Shown piece after piece: positions 1-10,739 of a DNA stretch of 64,000 nt. Origin of the DNA: Bettongia penicillata ogilbyi (taxonomy: Eukaryota; Chordata; Mammalia; Diprotodontia; Potoroidae); contig JAJHZJ010000694.1 of assembly GCA_023548195.1 (NCBI GenBank), positions 496,001-560,000 of the forward strand, given 5' to 3'. The position numbers and the translations under genes were made by a program. Numbering within the stretch: position 1 is the stretch's first letter; each line of letters begins with the position of its first letter. The notes under the pieces were generated by a model. That model saw only the letters and a program-made list of their open reading frames with translations, made no database searches and was not told the DNA's origin.

Positions 1-460
1 AAAGGTAATTGCAAAGACATAGAAAGCTTGGGTGGCAAAAAAGACTGGTAAATATTTCAACTTTATGCCTGGTGGTAGTCATGAAATTCAAGAAGTGAAT
101 GTCACCCAGAGCCCTGTGGCACATCCTTACAGACCTTCTTCCAGGCTGAACTAGATCCATTCATCAACAGTCTTTGGGGTGGGTTTTTCAAAGCAGCTCT
201 GAATCCTTATCTACTGTCTAACAAACATTTTAACATCTTGTCCTCAGGGACATCATGATAGACTTTGTCAAATGCATTGCCTTGCTGAAATCAAAATATA
301 TTGTGTCTCACAGCAGTTTTCTGACTTGCCAGTAACACCGACACGAAAGAAAAATCAGATCAAATTTATATGAGTAAGATAAAGCATCATAGTTTTTAAA
401 TGTTGGATATAAAGTATGGGGTTGATTTAGCACTCGAAGGGGCCATAGGGATGATCTTGT

Positions 461-659
461 CAAGGAGTTCTTAACCTGGAGTCAGTGAAACTTTTTTATA
501 ATTTTATAACTTAAATTAGTTTCCATTATAATCTTATATATTTTACTAAATACATTTTAAGACATTAATCTCAAAAAAGGATCCACAGGCTTCAGCTGAC
601 TGTTAAAGGAGTCAACTCATGACACACACCAAAAAAAAAAAAAGGGTTAAGAATCTTTG
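461..659. mobile_element. Non-autonomous hAT-like fragment
   Basis: The ends form an imperfect inverted repeat: the left end carries GTTCTTAACCTGG and the right end GGGTTAAGAATCTTTG. The interior has the order expected of a common mammalian hAT MITE (AT-rich core, then a 'gatccacaggcttcagctgac' type arm and an A-run). No clear 8-bp duplication remains, so the element is old. The family name is not certain. Confidence 0.45.
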
Positions 660-660
660 A

Positions 661-845
661 ATTCTACACCCAACTCCTCATTTTAAAGATAAGGACATTG
701 AGGCCCAAAGAGATCATCAATGGAGCAGTCTTAGAACTGGAAGGGCCAAACCCTTGAAGGCCATATCCCTCATTATACAGATAAGGAAACTGAGGCAGAA
801 GGGGGTTAAGAGGTGAGTCCAAGGACATAATTTTAGTCAGATGAT
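661..845 (-). mobile_element. CORE-SINE/MIR-like fragments, minus strand
   Basis: Two successive stretches read like the reverse complement of the CORE-SINE right half. Each has an 'ATTATACAGATAAGGAAACTG'-like block followed by GAGGC. This is typical of MIR/THER1-type SINEs. It may be two fragments or one with an internal duplication. Confidence 0.45.
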
Positions 846-1084
846 GCTGACTCATAACCATCATGGCTTCTAAGTGTTCACAATCTATTTTTAATACAAG
901 AGGACTGAATCAGAAATCAAAGGACCTGGGTTCAATGACCAGTTCTTCCACTGACTCCTAACTACACGTGTCCCCCAAGGCTCTGTCCTGGGCCCTTGTC
1001 TCTTTTCTTTTCCTGTTGATCCCAAGAGCTCCCGTGTAGATGCTTCTCATCACCTACAATGACCATCTATGTGAATGAATTTCA

Positions 1085-1620
1085 GATTTCTACTTCTATC
1101 TTTCTCCTGAACTTCATTTGTACATCTCCAAATGTCTGGTGAATATTTCCAATTAGATATTCCATATGCATTTCAAACTTGTCATACCCCAAACAGAATT
1201 CATTTCCCCTCCCCCAAAAAAAGACATCCCTTTTCTGGACTTTTCCACCAATTCCTTCAGTCACAAGTTCACAGCTGCAACATTATACTCAAATTTTAAT
1301 TAATCTTCCTGCCTCCAGTTCTTCCCCTCTCAAATCCATCCTATACATAAAATTATTTTCCTCAAGCATATGTCTGATCACATCACTTCCCAATTCAATA
1401 AACTCCAAAGGCTTCCTATTGCCTCTGGGATCAAATATAAATTCCTCTCTTTAGTATGTTAAGTCTATTAAAATCTGGTTTCCAAGTATTTTCTAGCCTT
1501 ACTGTGTCTCTTCCTGCTCCCTGTGGGTTAGTCAAGCTGACTTTCTTACTATTCCTTGAACTGTACCTGGCAAATAGTAGGTGCTTAATAAATGCTTCCT
1601 GATTTATTTAATAAATGCTT
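1085..1620 (+). mobile_element. L2 LINE, 3' end
   Basis: The strand runs from the C-terminal part of L2 ORF2 (a TCTGATCACATCACTTCCC block followed by CTCCAAAGGCTTCCTATTGC, the old 'SDHITS...LQRLPIA' segment) to the L2 terminus with GTAGGTGCTTAATAAATGC. Frames are broken. Part of a SINE left half lies just upstream (about 900-960). Confidence 0.75.
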
Positions 1621-1745
1621 GTTGATTGTTGCACCTTGGGCAATTAGTTTAACTCTCTGGGACTCAGTATTCTCATCTGTAAAGTGCAAGGGTTGAACTT
1701 AATGTCCCCTGAACATTATTTTAATTTCAAATCTATAATCCTAAG
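1620..1745 (+). mobile_element. CORE-SINE, plus strand, abutting L2
   Basis: CACCTTGGGCAATTAG, GTATTCTCATCTGTAAAGTG and a closing block with TTCAAATCTATAATCCT give the usual order of a MIR/THER1-type SINE right half. It directly follows the L2 terminus. Confidence 0.5.
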
Positions 1746-1859
1746 TAATTCTTCCAAGAGTTTTGCAAAGGATGGAGGGTAAACTCAGCATTTTACGGTT
1801 TCTGGAACCCATCCTTTTCAAAAAAACACCAAGATATTAATTGATCCTCTCTTGTCATT

Positions 1860-1990
1860 GCAATCATCAGTCAACATTAATTAAGTACATACTGTATGCC
1901 AACCAAAATGTGCTTAGCACTGGGCATACAAAGGAGGTAAAAGACAAGCCCTGTTCTCCTGGAACTTTACAATCTAATGGTACTACTACA
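1860..1990 (-). mobile_element. L2 LINE 3' end, minus strand
   Basis: The sequence reads as the reverse complement of the L2 terminus: ATTAATTAAGTACATACTG, then GTGCTTAGCACTGGG, and finally TTTACAATCTAATGG. Confidence 0.6.
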
Positions 1991-2480
1991 AACCAAAGGG
2001 CTTCCCAAACACTATAGACAGGGATTCTGGGATCAAATCTGCGAACTCTTTGTCAATTCTATCCATTCATCAAATATGTATTTAATTCTACTAATTTGCC
2101 TAATCCCATGGGCAAAACATGCTGCTGTCATTCTGAGATTAAGAGACTTGAAGCAGCCAAGTACTCTCTTCTATCTCATCACCTGTCCTGGGCTTCCATC
2201 CTTCCTTAACCACATTTGTTGCTTTCCAGTTTAAAGATCACTTTCATTGACAAAGAAGAGAGAAAGAAAAAAAATAACAACAGGAACTGTATGGTTTCTG
2301 CTCTCCCTACTAACCTTATACCATCTGCCCCAATAAATGTTTATTGAAATAAATCTCCCTCAAGCAATAAATTTCCTTCCTTGTTCTTCTTACCAATTTA
2401 GGATACCCTTAGTTCAAGAATACTATACTACCTTATTGTCCTACAGGGATCCTTATTTCTACCCTCACCAATGCTACACC
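1991..2480. other. Unassigned sequence
   Basis: No convincing gene or repeat was recognised. Open frames here are short (85 codons at most) with no matching motif. A small L2-like AATAAATGTTTATTG block sits near 2330. Confidence 0.4.
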
Positions 2481-2487
2481 TTTTTAT

Positions 2488-2545
2488 CCTAAATGTCACG
2501 GTCCTCTTCAAGAATGAAGGACAAGCAAAAACAACATGTATATAT
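2488..2545 (+). mobile_element. Tail fragment of the SINE also seen at 52.7 and 53.6 kb
   Basis: GGTCCTCTTCAAGAATGAAG followed by GACAAGC and an AAC-rich tail is the reverse complement of the left ends of the repeats at 52,679 and 53,611. This shows that family ends in an AAC-rich tail, so the two later copies lie on the minus strand. Confidence 0.5.
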
Positions 2546-3072
2546 GTATAAAGAAAGTATGATATGAGCTACAAAGCACTATCTAAATGTGAGTTATTAC
2601 TAAAGGGAAAAAAGGACACCCATCGTCATCTCATCACCTAATAATGTCTCACCCACGCTCCACACCAATTATGGTAAGCATGGGCAGAGGATTTCAGCTA
2701 GAGTTGTGGGCAACACATGAATATGACTAACAAGCTCAAACAGGTAAATGAGCCCAGATGAAGCTGTGCCCTAGACATGAGCAGCAAGGATTCCACTCAG
2801 ATATAGTAAGTGTGGGAGTCACCTTTCCAGGGCCATGAGTTCTGGTGAAAATCACAAAAGAGTCGACAAAATGGATGAAAAGTTTACAGTGACTCAGCTG
2901 TGGTAGTCTGATGTAACCCCCTACTGGAGTCAGACAAGGACCTGGATTCAAATCCTAGTTCTGGATTCCCCTGTAGTCTGTGGTTGAGTGTTACATGAGT
3001 ATTGGGGCTTTGAATGAAGCCCATTCACCCATTATGGGGGAAGGTTGCTGGTGCTGGACATTTTCATAACAG
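2546..3072. other. Unassigned sequence
   Basis: No gene was recognised. A minus-strand frame of 71 codons at 2736-2951 has no known motif. The text near 2915 resembles repeat-associated sequence, but the family could not be named. Confidence 0.35.
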
Positions 3073-3111
3073 TCACACACACTCACTCTCACACACACAC
3101 ACACACACACA
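3073..3111. repeat. (CA)n microsatellite
   Basis: Interrupted CA run, nearly perfect over the last 20 bases. Confidence 0.9.
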
Positions 3112-3384
3112 TGCATACATTAATAGCTAAAGTTTCAATAACCACTTCCAAAAAATCTCCCATCAAACTGTATTACAAAATTTCCCCAATTTTAAGATTC
3201 TGAGATGTCTTTATTCTCTAAGTGGTAGCTTCCAGTCATGCTAACATTAAAAAAAATCAATTCATAGAACCATTACTGCTTTATATTATGTTCATAAAAT
3301 TTTAGAACTGGATTAGAATTTAGAGATCATCTAGTCCTGGGGTTCTTAATCTGGGATCCATAAGCTTTTAAAATGTATTTTTCA

Positions 3385-3452
3385 TATATATAATATATAT
3401 ACACCCATATATACATATACATACATATATACACGTATATATATATATAAAA
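3385..3452. repeat. TA/TATAC-rich simple repeat
   Basis: Alternating purine-pyrimidine TATATA and CATATAC units at the left edge of the L1 fragment. Confidence 0.8.
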
Positions 3453-3474
3453 GAAAATCACATAATTTTATCAT

Positions 3475-4290
3475 ATGTTTAAAAGGCATAGCAACTTGTC
3501 TAGGGATGTATCTCAAAGAGATCATAAAAATGGGAAAAGGTTCCACATGTACAAAAATATTTATAGTAGCTCTTTTTGTGGTGGCCAAAAATTGGAAATC
3601 AAGGGGATGCCCATCAATAGGGAATGGCTGAACAAGCTGTGGTATATGAATGTAATGGAATACTATTGTGCTATAAGAAATGATGAACAGTTGGACTTCA
3701 GAAAAACCTGGAAAGACTTATATGAACTGATGTTGAATGAAGGGAGCAGAACCAGGAGAACATTATACACAGTAATAGCAATAATGTACAAGAACTGTTT
3801 CTGACAGACTCAGCCCTTCACAGCAATGCACAGACCTAAAACACTCCCAAAAAACTCTTGTGGCAAAATGCCATCCACATCCAGAAAAGAACTATGGGAT
3901 CAGAATGCGGAATGAAGGAGATTATTTTCTCTTATGTTTTGGTTTGGTTTGGTTTTTTCTCATAGTTTCTCCCATTCATTTTAATTCTTCTATCGAAAAA
4001 TGACTAATGTGAAAATGTGTTTAATCAGAAGGTATGTGTAGAACCTCTTATAGATTGCATGCCATCTCAGGGAGGGAGGAGAGAGGGAGAAGGAGAAAAT
4101 TTAAGACATGGAAGTGATTGTTGAAAACTGAAAGCAAATTATTTAAATTTTAAAAGAAGGAATAGTAAGTTATACATAACAAATTTGCAGTTTCATGTAC
4201 AACCACCTTTTTTTCCTCTTCTACTGTTAGAGAAATGCTTTTTTTTATTTAAGAATAAAATTAATATTTTTAAAAAATTTTTTTAATTAA
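3475..4290 (+). mobile_element. L1 3' end: ORF2 C-terminus plus 3' UTR
   Basis: A frame open from 3475 to 3804 encodes the L1 ORF2p C-terminal tail: a HKNGKRFHMYKNIYSS segment, then WLNKLWYMNVMEYYCAIRND, then FRKTWKDLYELML. This corresponds in order to the 'WIKKMW...MEYYAAIKNDE' region at the end of mammalian L1 ORF2. A G-rich 3' UTR block (GGGAGGGAGGAGAGAGGG, about 4070) follows, then A-rich sequence. It is 5'-truncated; no endonuclease or reverse-transcriptase domain is present. Confidence 0.7.
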
Positions 4291-4440
4291 AAAATTCTGA
4301 TAATGTATTTTTATATAATTGCTTTCTTTTGTAATTCTGTGTTGTATTTTATTGAATGCATTTACAATTTTCTTCTGAGAAGGGCTATGGGTTTTACCAG
4401 ACTGCCAAACATGACAGGTCACAAAAATGGTTAAGTCTTG

Positions 4441-4690
4441 CATCCTACGCCAAGCCCACCTTTTTAGAACTGAGGGAAATTGAAACCTTCAAGGTTAAAT
4501 GACTCGCCCAAAGTCCTGGTTCTAGTTATTGACAGAATTGGAATTAAAAGCCAGACCCCGCATTCCTGGGTCATTTATGTTCCACAAGTCAAAGAACAAA
4601 TCATTATTGAACACCTACTGTCCTATGCATGATGGGGGATTTATGTGTGTTCTACGAAGTAGAAATTGCCCTCAAGAAGCTTCTAAAAAA
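4441..4690 (-). mobile_element. SINE then L2 fragments, minus strand
   Basis: At 4440-4560, AAATGACTCGCCCAAAGTCC and a following ATTAAAAGCCAGACCCC block read as a reverse CORE-SINE. At 4588-4690, TCATTATTGAACACCTACTG and GCCCTCAAGAAGCTTCTAA read as a reverse L2 terminus. Confidence 0.45.
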
Positions 4691-5485
4691 ACAAGGAGAA
4701 GGAGGAATGGGAACAGCTGATCTAAGATCAACTCTGTGCCTGTACTTGGAAAAAGCCTGAAGAATCAGGAAAGCTAAAAGTTATGTGGAACACTTAAAAG
4801 GATGAAAAGTCCTCCTGCGGTTTGTAAAGGCAAATCCTCTGAGGAGCATGTGTGTATAAGGGGTAAAGGGAGCCTCGATTCAGGCTCAGTCTAGGAGCTT
4901 GGCTCTGAACATAAAGTGTGTTTGAGCCACTAATTAAAAATAACCCTGTGTCACTACCAGCTCTCCTGGGCCCGGATTCCTGCCCAATCAACTCTCATTC
5001 TGCTGCCCTGACCTGCCTGTTTTAATGAATACCCAAGGCATTCCTGTAGCACGGATACTCTCAGCTGCATCCTTCAGACAATAGGTAGCATCACAGACCT
5101 TTGGCTCTCAAGTTGGGATACTTCTCTGCCTTCCCCAACTTAAAAAAAAGGCAGATCATTTACAGAGGGTGGGGGTGAGAGACAAAACAAGCAGTTTAGA
5201 TAACCTGTTTCATCAGTGTTAGACTGAAATCAAAGGAGACCTCAGGTGCATTCACTTTTAGACTTCTGAGGTGCTTTTATGCTCGATATGGGATATTTTT
5301 GTCTTCTTAAATAACTAGAATTGTTTTTGATATTTTTCATAATAAATGTTGACTCAACTTATCTTCAGCATAGGGAAAACTATAGAGTCAGTTGCTCCAT
5401 GCTAGGATTCTTCTTTGATTAAATTATCAAAAGGTCTATAAATGCAATAGGACCAACAAACATAATCTTACTGAATTCTCTGTCT
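4691..5485. other. Unassigned sequence
   Basis: No supported gene, RNA or repeat. Only short chance frames (65 codons or fewer). Confidence 0.4.
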
Positions 5486-5489
5486 CTTG

Positions 5490-5762
5490 TCTCTGGTTCT
5501 TTGCATTGGCTGTGCCCCTCTCCTGGAATAAACCCTCTCCTTGGACTAATAAATTCCCTGGCTTCTTTCAAGACTCAGCCATCCGAAGGAGGCTTCTGTT
5601 GGACCCCTAGCTGTGATCCCGCATGTACCCATATATACATGTTGTCTCTCCTTTTGCAAAGTAAGTTTGTTGAGGACAGGAATCATGATGTTGCCTTTCA
5701 TTCCATCCCTAGCACTTAATTCAGGACTTAGCATGTTGCATAATAAATGACTGTTGTTGATT
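5490..5762 (+). mobile_element. L2 LINE 3' end
   Basis: TGGCTTCTTTCAAGACTCAGC (L2 ORF2 C-terminal 'SFKTQP') leads to TTGTTGAGGACAGGAATCAT, CATCCCTAGCACTTAATTC and the TAATAAATGACTGTTG end. Confidence 0.7.
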
Positions 5763-6429
5763 GATCAGTCTTCTGGCATTCTAGTCAGACTTGTTGGCTA
5801 CATTTTGTGTACCTGTTATAAATCAAGGCCTTTGAGCGTTAAGGAAGCTGCAGTGGCTATGATATAGGAAGCCTTCTCTTTGATGGAAAAACCTAGCTTT
5901 GGTTTTCTGCAACTTTTGGTCTTGTTTCACACACCAAGGGTGAAGGGTCCTTTCCAAACAACAAAGAAGGTTGATTTCCATTAACCTACAGGTTCAATTT
6001 TTATCCCCACCTGGTTATCTATTCCTAGCAATAAGCGTCAAGCCCAGTGTGTTCCTAAAATAAAAAAATCAATACGTTGAAAACAATTTTAATTCACTAC
6101 AAGGTTGTTTTCAACCTCTGCTTATGATAAAATTAAGTTTAACACATCTTCACAAAATTCCAACAGGATCACTCTTAGAACATCCTCTATGGCACTGGTG
6201 AGTTTTTCGAATAACGATGTGAAAAGTCACCCGAAAAGGAAGGTTAAGAAATATGACTCTATACAACAGCACAAAAGTTGATGACTAACTATAGGCACAT
6301 CAGAACAAAACAAAATAATTTTTAATGGTAAGAAAATAAACAGGGGCTAGAGTGTGAGCCATCTGGTTAAACAACAAAGTACAGGAGCTTATTCAACACC
6401 AAAGAAAAGGATCTTTCAAAAAACCGAAA
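5763..6429. other. Unassigned sequence
   Basis: Nothing recognisable. Possibly decayed LINE sequence leading into the L3 fragment that follows. Confidence 0.35.
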
Positions 6430-6770
6430 TTCCTTCGATAGGAAGCTTACAGAAGAATAAACTTTAGCAGGTGAGATTTAAAGTGTAGATTAGAAAGGAT
6501 TAAAAAGGCTGTTTGAAAACAAACAACCAATGATAACACAACAAATAATATTAAATTCTTTAAGTACATCAGAAGTAATGCTGCTGCAAAGAGATCAGTG
6601 AATCTGCTAGACTAGCCCAGCACGAAGGAGATATTCAAAAAGGATAAGGAGATTGCAGGGAAATGAAATAATGTATTTGCATCAGTTTTCACACTGGAGA
6701 ATAGGGCAAAAAAAAGGGGGGGGGAACCTTACTCAGTGAAAGTGAAGCCATGGCTCAGATTGAGACATCA
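6430..6770 (+). mobile_element. L3/CR1 LINE fragment, ORF2 N-terminal to RT
   Basis: The series AATTCTTTAAGTACATCAGA, GCAAAGAGATCAGTGAATC, AAGGATAAGGAGATTGCAGG and TTTGCATCAGTTTTCAC matches the order of CR1/L3 ORF2 just before the fingers of the reverse transcriptase (the 'FFKYI...KEIAEKLNEFFASVF' region). Many frame breaks. Confidence 0.55.
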
Positions 6771-7475
6771 AGGGGAACCAAGAGGCCAGTGAACAAAGGG
6801 AGAATTTATTTGCCATGACCTCCTCACCAAAGGAAGAGGCATTCACCAGAGACTTGGGAAGGAAGGAATGCCCTCAAATTTCTGATTCATCAAAGCTTCA
6901 TCATTTATCATGGAAGATGCTAATTATTGTAGACAACTGGAAGGTACCTAAGATTCTACTCATGCTTTGAAACTAAAGTTTCTCCAGGCAATCACAACCT
7001 CAAGTCCAGGGACTGCCTGTCAGCTTGCCTTCCTGGCTGAGCATAAAGCAAGAGTTGAGCCAGAAGCAGGAATAACCACCTTGCAAACCCAGGAGGCCTC
7101 TACTACTGGAAGTTAGGGGGTGACTGGGGTTGCCAAGAAGCAATTCCAATTCTTTTCAAGGTCTGCCTGTCACTGAGGGCAAAGGTTGACATTTTAATGC
7201 TATAACAAGAGTTCTTTCATACTCTAACTTGTGCAGAGTAGGAGCTAACAAATGTATGTAGAATTACATTATCGAATGAGCACAGTCTGCTTCAAAAATC
7301 TATTACCCACCATCTTACTTTCTGCCAACCTTATCTACTTGCCATATTGATGGGAGTCCTCCCTCTGACCTCAGGTCAACCTCACCATCAGGTTTCTAGA
7401 CTGTGTATTTCTAGGGCTGCTTCTATGGCAATATAGGCAATGATCTTTGCTGATCTGAGCAGACATAAAGTATCA
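6771..7475. other. Unassigned sequence
   Basis: No supported feature. Mixed-composition unique-looking sequence. Confidence 0.35.
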
Positions 7476-7479
7476 GTTC

Positions 7480-7725
7480 AAGATTCCTTCAAACCTCAAC
7501 GTAATAGCTACCTCCTTTCTGATATCTGACATCCCTACACCCTAAAATTAAATCATATTTATTTATTATGTGCTTTGTGCTTCCCTCATCTGTGGGCCTG
7601 CTATTTTCTCCTGGTAGATGAAAACGCCTTGAGGGCAGGGACTTTTTTTTATCTTTTGGACCCAAAGCCTCTACCCATGGTACCTGGTACATAGTAAGTG
7701 CTTAATACTCATTGAATTAAACTGA
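7480..7725 (+). mobile_element. L2 LINE 3' end
   Basis: CTTGAGGGCAGGGAC, then a CCTGGTACATAGTAAGTGC and TTAATACTCATTGAATT end. This is the characteristic L2 3' terminal order. Confidence 0.7.
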
Positions 7726-7799
7726 ACTCAGCAAACACTAATATGATACTCTCATTTAGAGGTCATCTACAAGTTTGCAAAACATTTTTTTATAACAAG

Positions 7800-7960
7800 A
7801 CCTGAGGGCAGGTAATTTCAGTCAGCATGATTACTTCCATTTACAAATGAGGAAGCTGAGGCTTCTTTCCCATAAGCACATAACTAATAGATGGTGGTGG
7901 GGGGTGTCAGGACTCCAACCCTGGCTTCCTAATTTCAAATCCAATATGGGCTTCCAATAC
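7800..7960 (-). mobile_element. CORE-SINE, minus strand
   Basis: CCATTTACAAATGAGGAAGC followed by TGAGGC, then ATAAGCACATAACTAATAG and a GACTCCAACCCTGGCTTCC block, is the reverse complement of a MIR-type SINE body. Confidence 0.6.
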
Positions 7961-8004
7961 TTCATGCTATCTCTGAATGCCTAGGAAGGATGGATACCAA
8001 TGCA

Positions 8005-8400
8005 AATATGACACAGGTCTCTCCCTGTCAAGGAGTTTGCAATCCAATGTGGGCAGGGAGGAGATATCTTCAAACATCTACAATAGATTCAGTGGGAATT
8101 GGGGTAAGTGCGGAGGAGAGGGGTGACCTGCTACAAGAAATTGGAAGATGGAGAAATCACTTTCACTTAGGACATGGAGGCAGGATTGAGTAGATTTGGG
8201 GGAAGAAAGGCACCTGAGAGGGCTTTTAATAGAAGGAAGTGGGAGAACAAAAAGAAGCACAGAGATGGGATAGCATGGGGGGAAAATGTGAAACAGAGTA
8301 GATTACCTGAAAGGGAAAGAAGGCTGAGAGGTAGATTTTAGCTAGACAGCAGAGGGCCTCAAATGCTAGAATAAGCATCTGAAGAAAATGACATGGAAAC
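8005..8400 (-). mobile_element. L2 LINE, minus strand
   Basis: TCAAGGAGTTTGCAATCCAA and, 3' of it, AGCAGAGGGCCTCAAATGC with AGAATAAGCATCTGAAG read as the reverse strand of L2 ORF2 and 3' UTR. Confidence 0.5.
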
Positions 8401-8509
8401 TTCCTTTCACTGGCAGGAAGTATTGAGTTTCATTTGTTTGGGGCAACATTAGTTCAATTTTATAGAAAAAGAATTAAGCCTGCAAAGAACAATTAGGAGA
8501 ACTGCAGCA

Positions 8510-8580
8510 ATCGAGGTAATAACCATAGCTAACACTGATATGGTGCTTTAAGCCTTGCAAAGCATTTTGTAGAGTATCCA
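8510..8580 (-). mobile_element. CORE-SINE tail fragment, minus strand
   Basis: GGTAATAACCATAGCTAACA followed by GGTGCTTTAAGCCTTGCAAA reads as the reversed 3' part of a MIR/THER1-type SINE. Confidence 0.45.
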
Positions 8581-8761
8581 AGTCTCTTGGACTCAGTGGA
8601 AACCTAGACCCTTCTCCTCTTTCGTGAAGACTCTGGTCTTGATATTCTCTTCTCTGGGTTAGCTTTTCCAAGTCTGGCCACAAAAGCTGAATGGCATTCG
8701 CTGACATATAAAAATGGCAGACTTATGGAAGAGCCAAGGGTTCTCTCACTACAGGTGTGAA

Positions 8762-8906
8762 GAATGGTCCAATGGAAAGAATACTGCAGTCAGATCAACA
8801 TAACCAAGGTGTGGGCTGCTGCTTTGCCACTTAAATGCTTGGTGACCCTGGGCACTTTACTTTTCCTAGCCTTCATCTGCTGCCCACTTCACAAGACTGT
8901 TGTGAA

Positions 8907-8908
<2 letters not shown>
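8762..8908 (+). mobile_element. CORE-SINE, plus strand, ending in a microsatellite
   Basis: GGAAAGAATACTGCAGTCAG, TTGCCACTTAAATGCTTGG, TGACCCTGGGCACTTTAC and CACAAGACTGTTGTGA follow MIR order. The SINE tail appears to have seeded the dinucleotide tract that follows. Confidence 0.55.
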
Positions 8909-8909
<1 letters not shown>

Positions 8910-8991
<82 letters not shown>

Positions 8992-9067
8992 GCAGAGACA
9001 GAGAGACAGAGAGAGACAGAGAGACAAACAGAGAGAGACAGAAAGAGAGAGACAGAGAGAGAGAGAT
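8910..9067. repeat. Composite (TA)n-(GA)n simple repeat
   Basis: About 24 TA units (8910-8957) pass without a spacer into an imperfect GA/CAGA tract (8957-9067). The first block is a perfect self-complementary alternating sequence. The second is almost purely purine on this strand. Long frames on both strands here are low-complexity artefacts. Confidence 0.95.
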
Positions 9068-10285
9068 ACAGAACTGCACACATCAAAGATTCTTTATACC
9101 AGATTTATGAGTGAATTATTACTATTAGTTGCTAAACTCCTTGGAGTCTCATCAAGGGGGAATAGTGTCCTGATTGACTGCTGAACATTCAAGTTTGCCC
9201 TTGGTACATGCCATATGCTATCAAATCTGGACAGACCAGGTCAGCTCTGCCAAGGAGGCTGTTACAAAGGCCAATTGCAAAGTATTCAGAGCCATTGCAG
9301 GGATATAAGTCCATACCAAACCAGCCTTCCCAAGGCAACTCCAAAATGCTCCAATCTGGACCTGTCCCTCCAGAGAGACCAGTTTATCTTCCAAAAGATT
9401 TGGATAGGGAAGAGTAGCCAAAAGCCCTGGATGCCCCCAATGGGCACATATGTGAGGCCAAGGGGAGCAAATTCTCAAGTCCATCACATTTCATTTTGGC
9501 ATTCACTAGCTGAGGACCTCGTTTAATTCATCTCTGCTTTTGGACTCAAAAGTGACCTTCATGGCCAAAATGCTTTTGTCAGTCTCATGCTAGCTGGAAG
9601 ATTACAACATTTTTTTTCCTAAGGTAAGGCTCTAGCCTCAGTGATGCCCACATTTGTCAAATCCATGCATGAGCGCTACAGAGCCCTATACTCCGAGTTG
9701 GCGTAGACAGATACAACAAAGCTGAACTGGTGTGGAAGGGCTCAAAGCTGCCCAAGACAATGATAAGAACTTGGGTGCCTTCAATGTCATCATTGCTGAT
9801 TCAGCAAAAGATCGGAGCTGAGTTTCTGATCTGACCTGTTAGGTTCCTGATGCCTGAGAGCCAATGACTTTCTTCAATATCTTATTTTATTGGGCTGTCA
9901 TTCCGTTACTTATAGACCCTTTGTTTTAATAAGGCAAAAATAAAGGGGAGAGCTTTCTCAGTTGATGGGCCATGGCTACAAATGGCTTCATCCCTCATGC
10001 TCTGGCATCTGAACATTTAGAAAAGACCCAGAAAGTGATTCTTGTCACAGTGTCCTTCAAACTAGGCTGAGCTGATTATCAAGTACCCTTGGATCTGGGA
10101 CTGCCACCATCATCACTTAGAAAGAGACACATGAGTTATCCTTTATGCCGCCATGATGTAGGAGTAATTCAAAGAAGTTACTTTCATATAACTCTGTGTA
10201 GTTGGAAGCAGTCATCCTCCAGGAGTACCTGGTTGCATTCCTACTTTGGGGGAATCTCCCAGGTTTACCTACACAATACCAAAGC
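9068..10285. other. Unassigned sequence
   Basis: About 1.2 kb without a recognised repeat or gene. Frames of 103 codons or fewer at 9208-9526 overlap one another on both strands and lack motifs. An AATAAA lies near 9950 (AAAAATAAAGGGG), but nothing upstream supports a gene. Confidence 0.35.
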
Positions 10286-10289
10286 AACC

Positions 10290-10390
10290 AGAAACACTGT
10301 GTAATGAAAAGAGAGCTGGCACTAGAGTCACGAAGACCTGTCCATAACATATACTGTCTAGGGGATTCTAAGTTAGTTACTTAAGACAGT
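10290..10390 (+). mobile_element. SINE left-half fragment
   Basis: GTAATGAAAAGAGAGCTGGC and ACTAGAGTCACGAAGACCTG resemble the left half of a tRNA-headed CORE-SINE. Confidence 0.4.
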
Positions 10391-10739
10391 ATACCAGCCA
10401 TCGCACTCAGACGATTAGTTACAGGAGGGAATTTCTAAACCAGAAGCTCCTACATCATAAAAACACAAGGTTATATCATTATACTTCCCTCTTCCCCGCT
10501 CCCTTCACAAAGCTACAAGTCAGTTCTGCAGGTATGAAAAAATAATCATTTGAACTAAATTTTTGAAATCAATCATTTGGCATCCCATATAGACAAGAAC
10601 CAACTAGCCGGCTGACTGACTTTTTCACTTCAGAGTTGGTGGTTTTGTCCTCTTGTATCCCCAACCACAGACAAATATCAGTCTTTACCAGGACATAAGA
10701 AAATAATTAATTAGAAAGGAAGAAATGACCAAGATAGAG

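Larger units (their letters stand above)
3337..4440. mobile_element. hAT-like remnant split by an L1 3' end
   Basis: The left arm (3337-3400) begins CTGGGGTTCTTAATCTGGG. The matching right arm (about 4300-4440) holds TTGTAATTCTGTGTTGTATT, then CCAGACTGCCAAACATGACA, and closes with GGTTAAGTC. Together these give the same arm order as the fragment at 461-659. The roughly 0.9 kb between the arms is AT-rich sequence and an L1 3' end, so the L1 went into an existing hAT copy. Confidence 0.45.

Noticed and set aside
8764..9114. Frames of 65-116 codons on both strands across the TA/GA tract
   Set aside because: Translated microsatellite (IYIYIY, RERERE, SLSLSL); frames in several phases at once.
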